Shown: one piece after another, positions 16,965 through 24,767 of the stretch
How the letters are laid out: the number at the start of each line of letters is the position of its first letter
Position numbering within the stretch: position 1 is the stretch's first letter
NCBI GenBank assembly: GCA_012270585.1
Contig: JAAXIB010000032.1
Location: 1 to 62,496, forward strand
Direction: 5' to 3'
Length of the DNA: 62,496 bases
Origin: Nitrospirales bacterium
GTDB lineage: Bacteria > Nitrospirota > Nitrospiria > Nitrospirales > UBA8639
Made by a program: the position numbers and the translations under genes
Notes under the pieces: generated by a model
What the model was told of the DNA's origin: nothing
The model's input: only the letters and a program-made list of their open reading frames with translations
Databases searched by the model: none

Positions 16965-18074
16965 ATGACGGCAGCGACGACATCGGGTCACGAAAGCGGG
17001 ACTAATCCCGGTATCCTGTTTGAATATGCGCTGAAGTTTTTCCTGCTTTCGGCTTTTTTGGAACTCGTTCTCTATCGCTTGGCCTCGCGGTTGGGCATGC
17101 ACATGGCCAAGCTCGCCGAAAAATCCGAAGCCGTCAGACTGACGTTTCAAACGCTCTCCTCCCTCGGATTTGTTCTTCTCAACGTCACCTCTATTCTGCT
17201 GTTCCTGGTCCTGTTCATTTTGCTGATTCAAAAATTGCGGGAATCGGTATGGTCGGGTCGATTTGACGGGTTCCTGGTTCCGGCCGTCTCATTGCTTGTC
17301 GTGTTGACCGTTGTCTATCTCCTCTTTCCCCCCGCCATGGTGGGTGCGGTCGTCTATAATCTCGTGTCTTTGGTGATTCTTGCCATCCTGATGGCGGAAT
17401 TTTGGGTGACGCATCGTCTTTGGGCACAACGTGTCACCGTGGGGTGTTTTTTGTTGGGCATTATCGGATGGATTTACTACCAGACGGTGTCCACGACCTA
17501 TGGGTTGTTGGGCATTGTTGCTCCGCCGCCTCTCGTGAATGAAATCAGTCGGGGGGGTGAAGCCCTCATGGTCCTGGCGAGTATCCTGGTTTTGTGGTCG
17601 TACGGCAGCATGTCGTTCTTTACCAAGAATAAAACCCAACGGAAATGGGCTGCGACCCTTCTTCTCAGCGGGAGCGCGACCTTTTTGGTGTTGCTCTACA
17701 TCGATTTTTTCCTGTCATTGTATAGTCCCGCGCTGGCCGAAGACGCGAGAAAGGCAGGGCAGGGGATCGGCTGGGTGTTTCAAATGGGCATGGGATATAC
17801 TTTTTATTTACCCTTTGCCCTCTATATGGCAGGCTTTACATGTTGGGCGTACACTGTCATTAAACTGGTGTTGATCGGTCGTTTGGCGGGGTACGGCTTG
17901 GGGTTGATGTTCATGGCAGGATATGCCTTGCAATTGTCACATTTGACGTTGATGGTGGTTGTCGGGTTCATGCTGATGACGCTTGATAAGCGGGGTACGC
18001 TGGGAAAATTACGCAATAAAGCAGGAACGGTGGCCTATTCCCCGGTAACTCCTGCGTTCAGTCATATACGGTGA
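16965..18074 (+). CDS. Polytopic membrane protein of unknown function
   Basis: The 369-residue protein has about nine or ten hydrophobic helices, with short basic loops such as KNKTQRK. I recognise no family motif. There are few His or Met residues placed like heme ligands in the helices, so a NarI-like role is not evident. It lies 70 bases after the radical SAM gene, and its stop overlaps the upstream GTG of the TPR frame, so the three are probably one operon. It may be the membrane partner of the periplasmic NxrC-like proteins or of the TPR protein. Confidence 0.8.
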   Translation: MTAATTSGHESGTNPGILFEYALKFFLLSAFLELVLYRLASRLGMHMAKLAEKSEAVRLTFQTLSSLGFVLLNVTSILLFLVLFILLIQKLRESVWSGRFDGFLVPAVSLLVVLTVVYLLFPPAMVGAVVYNLVSLVILAILMAEFWVTHRLWAQRVTVGCFLLGIIGWIYYQTVSTTYGLLGIVAPPPLVNEISRGGEALMVLASILVLWSYGSMSFFTKNKTQRKWAATLLLSGSATFLVLLYIDFFLSLYSPALAEDARKAGQGIGWVFQMGMGYTFYLPFALYMAGFTCWAYTVIKLVLIGRLAGYGLGLMFMAGYALQLSHLTLMVVVGFMLMTLDKRGTLGKLRNKAGTVAYSPVTPAFSHIR

Positions 18075-18091
18075 GAGGATATGTAACGATC

Positions 18092-18892
18092 ATGGAATCA
18101 GAACGTGTCGCAACAGAGAAAGAGGGCGAAGTGGTTGAACCGCAGGCTCAGGAGCAGCCGTTGACTCCGGATGAAGAGATTGCAGAACTTGAAAAGTTGC
18201 TCAGTGAAGAACCTGACGATTTTCAAGCCCGTTGCCGGCTGGGCGAACTGTATTTTGGAAAAGGGAAACTGGAAGACGCCTTGACCGAAGTCAAAAAGGC
18301 CGTAGAAATGGCCGAGGGGTTGAGAACGGAGATGGACCGCTCCCTGGCCATGTATTATTCAAACCTGGGAACGATCTACGGCACCAAGGGCATGATGGAT
18401 GATGCACGTCCTCAATTTGAGCGAGCATTGGAGTTGAACAAATATGACGTGTTGGCCCTGTTCAATCTGGGAAGGCTCCATCATGATAAGAAAGAGTATA
18501 TGCAGGCAAAGGAGTACTTCGAACGATTAATCGAAATTACCCCTGAAGATCCGATCGCCTGGTATAATTTGGCTGGAGTCTATGAACAGTTGGATAATCC
18601 TCAAGTATCGGATTACAACACCCTTGATATGGCCGTTCAAGCCTATATGAAGGTGTTGGAATTCGATCCCAAACATTTGGAATCCAGTTTTAAACTCATG
18701 GACATTGCGTTTACATTGAAAAAATCAGACATGGCTGTAAAAATCATGGAAGAAGCCGTTGAGCACAGCCCGGATGAGCCGTTGGCGTATTACAACCTCA
18801 TCAATACCTATGAGAAGTGTAAAATGTTTGAACAGGCTGAAGGGGCGCGACAACGGTTAAAGCAAAGGTTTGCGAAACGAGCCCGCGAATAA
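18092..18892 (+). CDS. TPR-repeat protein
   Basis: A GTG at 18071 is in frame and overlaps the preceding stop. The ATG at 18092, with GAGAGGAT upstream, is the better start (266 residues). A charged Glu-rich N-terminus is followed by five or six tetratricopeptide repeats, e.g. [40 protein letters not shown] and [14 protein letters not shown]. It has no signal peptide. TPR proteins scaffold complex assembly, and its place between a membrane protein and TatA suits a cytoplasmic assembly factor. Confidence 0.85.
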   Translation: MESERVATEKEGEVVEPQAQEQPLTPDEEIAELEKLLSEEPDDFQARCRLGELYFGKGKLEDALTEVKKAVEMAEGLRTEMDRSLAMYYSNLGTIYGTKGMMDDARPQFERALELNKYDVLALFNLGRLHHDKKEYMQAKEYFERLIEITPEDPIAWYNLAGVYEQLDNPQVSDYNTLDMAVQAYMKVLEFDPKHLESSFKLMDIAFTLKKSDMAVKIMEEAVEHSPDEPLAYYNLINTYEKCKMFEQAEGARQRLKQRFAKRARE

Positions 18893-18924
18893 GGGCATTT
18901 TTGTCCCAAAAGGAGAAATCGATC

Positions 18925-19230
18925 ATGTTTGGAAGTTTAGGCTTTACCGAGTTGATTCTGATACTCTTCATCGTTCTGATTATATTCGGCGCCGGGAAAT
19001 TGCCGCAGCTTGGTGAAGGGGTCGGGAAGGCGATAAAGGGCTTCAAAAAATCCGTGAATGAAGCCGAAGCCATTGAGCACGAAGCGCACAATTTAGCGGA
19101 GCAGCAGAACCAAGCTCCGGTGAGTCCGCAAGGCGCAGACGTGGCACCGTCGCCGGTTCCGCAAAGTGATCAAACGGTTTCTCCAATACAAGCCTCTCAA
19201 TCAGAGCCGGCTCAGACGTCCAAGAGTTAA
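18925..19230 (+). CDS. tatA: Twin-arginine translocase subunit TatA/E
   Basis: The start is the ATG at 18925, preceded by AAAGGAG; the in-frame TTG at 18901 is rejected. The 101-residue product shows the TatA signature: an N-terminal helix ([20 protein letters not shown]), the hinge [17 protein letters not shown] and a polar, Pro/Gln/Ser-rich tail. TatA forms the variable-size Tat pore that exports folded cofactor proteins. No tatB or tatC is adjacent. Lying between TPR and NHL genes of the respiratory cluster, it may supply Tat capacity for the NxrAB-type enzyme. Confidence 0.93.
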   Translation: MFGSLGFTELILILFIVLIIFGAGKLPQLGEGVGKAIKGFKKSVNEAEAIEHEAHNLAEQQNQAPVSPQGADVAPSPVPQSDQTVSPIQASQSEPAQTSKS

Positions 19231-19266
19231 TTTTCTGCGGTTCTGACGTGAGAACAGGAGTGCGGT

Positions 19267-20520
19267 ATGGAAACGAGCGTAGAGTCACCGGTTGGAAGAA
19301 TTGAAACGTTTGCGGGAAACGGGAAATCTCGAAGCACGGGTGACGGGAAACGTGCGAAGAAAGCCGGGATTCCCTTACCCAATCATATTTGTGTCGACAA
19401 GGAGGGCCGTTGGCTCTACATAGCTGAAAACGGGTCCGACCGGGTTCGACGGATCGATTTGGAAGCCGGGACCATTCATAACTATGCAGGTATTGGAGAG
19501 ACCTGTTACAGCGGGGATTACGGTCCTTGTGGAGAAGCGGGTCTGTACCTGCCTTTGAGCGTGGCAATTGATTCCAACAACGATTTGTACATTTGTGATT
19601 CCGGAAGTAATCGCGTTCGCAAAGTCGATCACGAGACCGATATTATTACCACGGTCGTGGGTTCCGGAGAGTCCGGCTTTAATGGTGACGGCCCGGCGTT
19701 GGAAGTCAACTTGACTTATCCCGGGGCGATTGCATTCGATTCGGAAGACAATCTGTATATTGCGGATACCCAAGCCCATCGTATTCGGAAATACGATCCT
19801 CGAACGGGTTTGGTGACCACCATTGCGGGGACGTGGTCCAGAGCCGATGAAGACTGGATCAGCCCATTGACCGCACAAAACCTGGTCGTGCTTTCCGGTG
19901 ACGCGATTGGCATTGACTTTAGCGATGATCAAGGATGGCTTCGCCCGCAATGTTCGGATAATTTGGATCTGTCCCCCTATCTTGACGACGGCCGTCCGGC
20001 GCTTGAAGCGAAACTCTGGGACATCGTGGCGATTGACGTGGACTCATGCGGGAACGTGTTTCTCACGGATAAAGCCAGCAACCGCATCCGAAAGATTGAT
20101 GCCCAAACGGGCATGATTTCGACCGTCGCCGGGGTCTGTCGTTTTGGATATGATGGAGATGGAAAACCCGCAGTGAGGTCCATGTTGAACGTACCGGAGG
20201 CGGCCATTGTCGATCAGGAGGCGAACGTCTATATTGCCGATTCGATGAATCACCGCATCCGCAAAGTGGATCGCACCACGGGCCTGATCGAGACCATTGC
20301 GGGGAACGGAGACAGTGGATACGAGGATAAAAACATGGGAGGGTGTGGCGCCGCGCGCTTTGTGGCCAAAGAAGATGCGGGTATGCTGAAACATGGTGAC
20401 GGGAACCTCGCCGTCGATGCGGTGGTGAATGCCCCGTCAGGCTTGGCCCTTGACGGTCAAGGTCATCTCTATATTTGTGAACGCAACGAAAATAAAGTCC
20501 GGCGCGTCAAACTCTGGTAA
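19267..20520 (+). CDS. NHL-repeat beta-propeller protein
   Basis: The 417-residue protein has about six NHL repeats, each with an LYIADSxNHRIRKVD-type strand followed by TTVAGxGxxGYxGDG (e.g. DLYICDSGSNRVRKVD, NVYIADSMNHRIRKVD). Two insertions interrupt the propeller (about 190-240 and 355-380), the second rich in Gly and charged residues. No convincing signal peptide is present (start METSVESPVG), which is unusual because many NHL proteins are exported. NHL propellers usually bind proteins or act in sensing. It lies 36 bases after tatA and 9 bases before NxrC copy 2. Confidence 0.9.
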   Translation: METSVESPVGRIETFAGNGKSRSTGDGKRAKKAGIPLPNHICVDKEGRWLYIAENGSDRVRRIDLEAGTIHNYAGIGETCYSGDYGPCGEAGLYLPLSVAIDSNNDLYICDSGSNRVRKVDHETDIITTVVGSGESGFNGDGPALEVNLTYPGAIAFDSEDNLYIADTQAHRIRKYDPRTGLVTTIAGTWSRADEDWISPLTAQNLVVLSGDAIGIDFSDDQGWLRPQCSDNLDLSPYLDDGRPALEAKLWDIVAIDVDSCGNVFLTDKASNRIRKIDAQTGMISTVAGVCRFGYDGDGKPAVRSMLNVPEAAIVDQEANVYIADSMNHRIRKVDRTTGLIETIAGNGDSGYEDKNMGGCGAARFVAKEDAGMLKHGDGNLAVDAVVNAPSGLALDGQGHLYICERNENKVRRVKLW

Positions 20521-20529
20521 GGATGGCAG

Positions 20530-21423
20530 ATGAGTGAAACGGTTTGTCCAAACAATGGAAATGGTCCGGTGAAATCGAAACGAACCCTTCCCCGCTCTCT
20601 GATCGTGACGGGATCAGGCATTCTGTTGCTGGCGGTGGTGCTTGGCTGGCTTGGCATTCCCGCGGTGAGTTCTCAAGGGATTGTCATCCGCTCCCATTTT
20701 ACGGAAGGCACGATTCCGACGAAGCCGGATGATGCGGCATGGGAGACGATCGCGCCCATTCCCATTCCGCTGAGCGGCCAGATCATTACTCGACCGGTTT
20801 GGCCCGAACCCAGCGCCAAAGTCATCTCGGTCCGGTCGGTTCACAATGGCAAGGATATCTCATTCCTGGTGGAATGGCAGGATGCGACCAAAAACGAACG
20901 GCTGACCCCCGGGGTGTTTCGTGACGGGGCGGCCCTGGCCCTCCCCCTGGGTAATGCACCGGCGTTTTTCTGCATGGGCCAATTGGATCACTACGTGAAT
21001 ATCTGGCATTGGAAAGCGGATTGGCAAAGCGATGTGGATCGCAGAAAAGCCAGGGCCAAGGAAAGAGGACGCAAAAAAAGAGGCATTCGAAAGTTTGAAG
21101 TCATCCCTCGCCGGCCCTCCTCGGTTGAAGATCTCATCGGTGGCGGGTTCAGTACGTTGACGAGCAAGATCCGGCAAGGCAAGGTCAAGGGAGAAGCCGA
21201 ATGGAAAAACGGGTTTTGGCGAGTCGTCATGAAGCGTCCACTAACCAAATCTGGAGATGACACGGAGAATGAAGCCCTTCTGGTCCCCGGCCGCATGCAA
21301 GCCGTGGCCTTTGCCGTCTGGAACGGTGAGAATAAAGAAAGGAACGGACAAAAAGCGGTGGCGTCGTGGCTCCAACTGCTGGTCGATCCCGTGGGTGGCC
21401 CAATGGCTTCGACGAAATCATGA
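20530..21423 (+). CDS. NxrC-like heme b subunit (copy 2)
   Basis: This 297-residue paralogue of the gene at 13870 shares the order WETI.PIPLSGQIIT, FFCMGQLDHYVNIWHWKADWQ, SSVEDLIGGGFSTLT, WRVVMKRPL and AVAFAVWNGE.KERNGQK. It has a longer polar N-terminus (about 21 residues) before a single hydrophobic helix (about 26-48), so it is a membrane-anchored or long-signal-peptide periplasmic protein. An Arg/Lys-rich insertion (RRKARAKERGRKKRG) replaces an acidic loop of copy 1. It is grouped with PDZ and multiheme cytochrome genes rather than with the chaperone, which suggests a different partner. Heme binding is inferred from family membership. Confidence 0.78.
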   Translation: MSETVCPNNGNGPVKSKRTLPRSLIVTGSGILLLAVVLGWLGIPAVSSQGIVIRSHFTEGTIPTKPDDAAWETIAPIPIPLSGQIITRPVWPEPSAKVISVRSVHNGKDISFLVEWQDATKNERLTPGVFRDGAALALPLGNAPAFFCMGQLDHYVNIWHWKADWQSDVDRRKARAKERGRKKRGIRKFEVIPRRPSSVEDLIGGGFSTLTSKIRQGKVKGEAEWKNGFWRVVMKRPLTKSGDDTENEALLVPGRMQAVAFAVWNGENKERNGQKAVASWLQLLVDPVGGPMASTKS

Positions 21424-21492
21424 ATTATCGATAGCCCAACGTTTTGCTCACGTGTTTCTCTATTATCTCCCTACCATGAAGGTCGAAAGACG

Positions 21493-21921
21493 ATGATCAG
21501 ATGGACTCTCAGTGCCGTTTTGGTGATGTGGATCAGTGGCCTTGTGTGGGCGCCTTTCCTCTCTTTTGCAGAAGACATGACGGAGGATCGCGCCTATGCC
21601 TTGGCGGAAGAGTTTGGAATCGACGTTGGCGAAGTCGATGAGGAGATCAAAGAAATTCTTGGCCTTACCAAGGCTGAAGGCGTGGTGGTTTTTGGAGTGA
21701 TTGGAAGCTCACCGGCAGATCGTGCCGGTATAAAAGTCAAGGCCGTCATCAAAGAGGTGGACGGGAAAGACATCCGGAACTTGCTGGATCTGGGAAAGGC
21801 GCTTGAAAAGTCGCTGCCGACGCAGAATTTTTCGGTAGCGACGTTTGAACCAGCCGGTATCGATGACCAGGGCGTCGGTGGTGGGATGAATTTCCACTTC
21901 GTGCGCGTTGAGAAGGATTAG
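21493..21921 (+). CDS. Small periplasmic PDZ-domain protein
   Basis: This 142-residue protein has a cleavable signal peptide (about 1-26, hydrophobic, ending LSFAE) and one PDZ domain (about 50-135: GVVVFGVIGSSPADRAGIK, then VIKEVDGKDIRNLLDLGKAL). No protease domain is attached. PDZ domains bind C-terminal tails, so this may be an adaptor holding the neighbouring cytochromes or NxrC-like protein. Its TAG stop overlaps a GTG start candidate of the next gene. Confidence 0.85.
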   Translation: MIRWTLSAVLVMWISGLVWAPFLSFAEDMTEDRAYALAEEFGIDVGEVDEEIKEILGLTKAEGVVVFGVIGSSPADRAGIKVKAVIKEVDGKDIRNLLDLGKALEKSLPTQNFSVATFEPAGIDDQGVGGGMNFHFVRVEKD

Positions 21922-21929
21922 TGAGAACC

Positions 21930-23288
21930 ATGCCAGTCTTTCGAAACGACGGGAACCGCAAGAAGAAACGTGGGAAAATGAGATGCCGCGTGCTGATGGT
22001 TCTGATGGGAATACTGTGGGTCCCTCTCCCCTGCGCGAATGCGCAGGAAGCCCCGCAAGTCCCTGAAACACACAAGTGGATCAAGGAAATAGAAGAAGTC
22101 TTTTTGCCTTCCGATCATTGCAAGCAATGTCATGATCGTCACTACGAGGAATGGAAAGGGATGCGGGAGCAAACTCCTGACCTCAAAACGTTCGGGCGCG
22201 TGGATGGGGCCCTGTTACATGGGACCGCGCTGACGTCTCCCGTGTTCAAAACCGTCCTCGGCCTGTGGCTGCAAACGAAACCGACCGCAGAAGAAAAAAC
22301 TCGATGCCTGTCGTGCCATGCGCCCGCGGTTACGGTTTTTCCCCAACATACGGAAAACATCATCGCTCAGGTCCTGTCGGAAAAGCCGAAAAAGCGAGGC
22401 AGACGAGCGAAGAAGACTCATGGAGTTGAAGGGATCAGTTGTTCGTCCTGTCACCTGATTGATTCGGTACGTGAGGATAGCGCGGACTTCCCGGCGTTTA
22501 AGATCAATCCGGGAAACACCTTTTTCGGGCCCTATGCCAATGCCGAAGAGAACCTCGTGCATCCCTCAAAACAGGCTACGGTATACAAGGGCGCTCAATT
22601 TTGTGCTTCCTGTCACTTCAGTAAAGTCAAGGACGTGACCAAGGCCGACTTGCCCGGACAGATTCTGAAAGGGACGATTTGTCAGGATTGCCACATGGAG
22701 CGGTCGACCGGGAGTTCCACCTCCAAACGTGGCTCGCTGACGCGGCCCATCGGACGACATTGGTTTCAAGGGATTGTGATCCCGGGTATCATGCTGAGCA
22801 ATCGAAACCTGCAAGCCGAGTGGTTCCCACGGGTGGATCTTGAGGTGGGGCAATCGGGGAATGGCATTGAAGGCAGGGTGTTGGTCAGGAATGGGAGTCT
22901 TCCCCACGTGTTTCCCGGTGGTGATCCCGTGCTGAAGCAGTTTTTCGTGACAGTCACCGTCAAGGACGCTGAGGGGCACGTACTGGGGACCCAAGAGGAA
23001 CGATTCGGATTGCCGTTTAAGCAAATCCTGCGTGGGCCGATTCCGAAACCGCTCGTCAATGGCGGAACAACGCGGAAAGTGCCGTTCTCCATACAAGTCA
23101 AGGAAGGCACCGCGCCGAGTTACGTGGAGACCTCCCTGAATTATGCCTTAATCCCCAAACCAAGCCAAGCCTTGATCGATCAATATCTCGAGACTCTGGA
23201 ACGCAAACGGGAGAAAAAGAAAGCCATGAAAATCATTGAGGACTATTCATCGCGACGACTTCTGACGTTCCGGACGAAATCCTTATAA
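21930..23288 (+). CDS. Pentaheme c-type cytochrome (first of pair)
   Basis: In-frame starts exist at GTG 21921, ATG 21930 and ATG 21978; all precede a signal peptide (MRCRVLMVLMGILWV, then CANA). Five CxxCH motifs are present: CKQCH, CLSCH, CSSCH, CASCH and CQDCH, all in the N-terminal 55 percent. The last ~170 residues are beta-rich and heme-free. The layout resembles cytochrome c554-like multiheme proteins, though c554 has four hemes. It is followed within 50 bases by a paralogue. Likely role: periplasmic electron carrier serving the NxrC-type enzyme. The electron acceptor is unknown. Confidence 0.88.
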   Translation: MPVFRNDGNRKKKRGKMRCRVLMVLMGILWVPLPCANAQEAPQVPETHKWIKEIEEVFLPSDHCKQCHDRHYEEWKGMREQTPDLKTFGRVDGALLHGTALTSPVFKTVLGLWLQTKPTAEEKTRCLSCHAPAVTVFPQHTENIIAQVLSEKPKKRGRRAKKTHGVEGISCSSCHLIDSVREDSADFPAFKINPGNTFFGPYANAEENLVHPSKQATVYKGAQFCASCHFSKVKDVTKADLPGQILKGTICQDCHMERSTGSSTSKRGSLTRPIGRHWFQGIVIPGIMLSNRNLQAEWFPRVDLEVGQSGNGIEGRVLVRNGSLPHVFPGGDPVLKQFFVTVTVKDAEGHVLGTQEERFGLPFKQILRGPIPKPLVNGGTTRKVPFSIQVKEGTAPSYVETSLNYALIPKPSQALIDQYLETLERKREKKKAMKIIEDYSSRRLLTFRTKSL

Positions 23289-23337
23289 TGAGCCACTTTT
23301 TTCACGAATGCCAACCTGATTAATTAAGGGCGACTTC

Positions 23338-24588
23338 ATGCATAAAATTTTCCAGGCAATAGGTTGGGCCATCGGTGTGTTCGTGGTGACCAATGTATTC
23401 ATGGTTGCAGTTGATGTTCCTGTGCCCCAAACAGTGGCCGCTCAGAAGAGTTCAAAGAAACCGTTCACAAAGGCGTTTCCCGATTCCCAGAAATGCAAGC
23501 GGTGTCATTTGCGAGTGTTTGAAGAATGGGAGGCTTCCGCCCAATCCCGGTCAATTCTGAGTTCTCCCTTTCGCGTCTCGTTGGAACGTTACCGGGAGAC
23601 ATCCGGTGATAAGGAAGGCAGAATGTGTTTCCGATGCCACGCGCCGAGCGTGTTGGAGTATCCGGACCATACGGGCGTCTATATCAAGGAAATCGAATCC
23701 GGTGATCCAAGGTTGGACGGGGTCGGGTGTTCTCAATGCCACCTGATCAAAAACGTGGATCCCAAACAGCATCCTCCGCATCCGATCTACCAACTGGAGC
23801 GGACCGTCTTCGGGAGCTATAAAAAACCGGTGGAAAACCTGGCGCATCAATCCGTCCCCACGGAACTCTACAGCCAATCACAGTACTGCGTGACCTGTCA
23901 TGAAAATTTGCCGGGCCATGAAAAACTTCCGGACTTGCTGGGTCCCTGGCAGGAGACCAAAACCCAAAAGGCAGGAAAAAATTGTCAGTCGTGCCATATG
24001 CCCGAGGCCTTTGGTGAGTCGGCCAATGGAGAGCGGAATCGCAAAATTTCAAACCACAGTTTCCCCGGCCGTTTTGGCAAAGTGCGTGCCGATGCCGTGA
24101 AGGTGGAAGTCAAGACCGAAGTCAAAGGCAAGGAATCCGAAGTCAAGGTCACGGTCCAGAGCCTGGTCCCGCATAATCTTCCGTTACCCCATCCGGGGTG
24201 GTCTCGCGTGGAACTCGACTTAACGATCCTGGGGAAAAATTTGCGAAAAGCCTACGTTGAAAAACGCTACTATGAACGGGTGTTCGGCACAAAAGACGGA
24301 AAAGCCACCATCTTCGACTTTGAAGCCGTTAAGGTGTTGAAAGAGAACGTGCTCAAACCTGAAGAAAAGCGGGTTGAAACGTTTACCTTCCCGACTCCCC
24401 AGAATGCCCCATCCATGGACGTAATCGTCACCATGACCTATGCCCCCATTTACGGGCCTGAAGCGTTTGTGAAAGAAGTCGAACAACGGGCTGCCCTGGG
24501 GAAAAAAGATCGGGCATTCAAGCCGGTCCAAATCATCAGGTACAAAGAAAATATTCTCTTAAAGGACTTCAAGAAAGCCGCAGGATAA
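23338..24588 (+). CDS. Pentaheme c-type cytochrome (second of pair)
   Basis: The 416-residue protein has a signal peptide (about 1-35) and five CxxCH motifs (CKRCH, CFRCH, CSQCH, CVTCH, CQSCH). Order and spacing match the preceding cytochrome, including shared flanks FEEWEAS/YEEWKGM, CHAPSV/CHAPAV, CSQCHLI/CSSCHLI and CHMPE/CHMER. It also has a heme-free beta-rich C-terminal domain. The pair arose by duplication and probably acts in series or as a dimer. It ends the co-directional respiratory block; the next gene runs the other way. Confidence 0.88.
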   Translation: MHKIFQAIGWAIGVFVVTNVFMVAVDVPVPQTVAAQKSSKKPFTKAFPDSQKCKRCHLRVFEEWEASAQSRSILSSPFRVSLERYRETSGDKEGRMCFRCHAPSVLEYPDHTGVYIKEIESGDPRLDGVGCSQCHLIKNVDPKQHPPHPIYQLERTVFGSYKKPVENLAHQSVPTELYSQSQYCVTCHENLPGHEKLPDLLGPWQETKTQKAGKNCQSCHMPEAFGESANGERNRKISNHSFPGRFGKVRADAVKVEVKTEVKGKESEVKVTVQSLVPHNLPLPHPGWSRVELDLTILGKNLRKAYVEKRYYERVFGTKDGKATIFDFEAVKVLKENVLKPEEKRVETFTFPTPQNAPSMDVIVTMTYAPIYGPEAFVKEVEQRAALGKKDRAFKPVQIIRYKENILLKDFKKAAG

Positions 24589-24692
24589 CGAACATATTAC
24601 CCTTCCCCTTCTCTCGCCTTTTGGAGATCGTCCGCAGGGTGGTTGTAGCCCGCGCCCTGTTGTTCCCCTGGCATGAAAATAGCCTTATAGAA

Positions 24693-24731
24693 CCCTCTCC
24701 CCACCGTGGGAGAGGGAAGGGTGAGGGAGGA
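24693..24731. repeat. Dispersed CCCTCTCCC/GGGAGAGGG palindrome
   Basis: CCCTCTCCCC and GGGAGAGGG face each other around a short loop and are followed by GGGTGAGGGA. The same unit recurs at 40815, 40924 and 62141 (inverted). Here it lies between convergent genes, where it may act as a bidirectional transcription end. The rest of 24589-24767 holds no gene. Confidence 0.75.
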
Positions 24732-24767
24732 GTCGGGGCAGGGAGCGTAACCCGACACGATCCTCCG

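Noticed and set aside
21921-21930. GTG at 21921 as the start of the first pentaheme cytochrome
   Set aside because: It overlaps the PDZ stop and could be used, but the ATG nine bases later is equally placed and the signal peptide lies further downstream.
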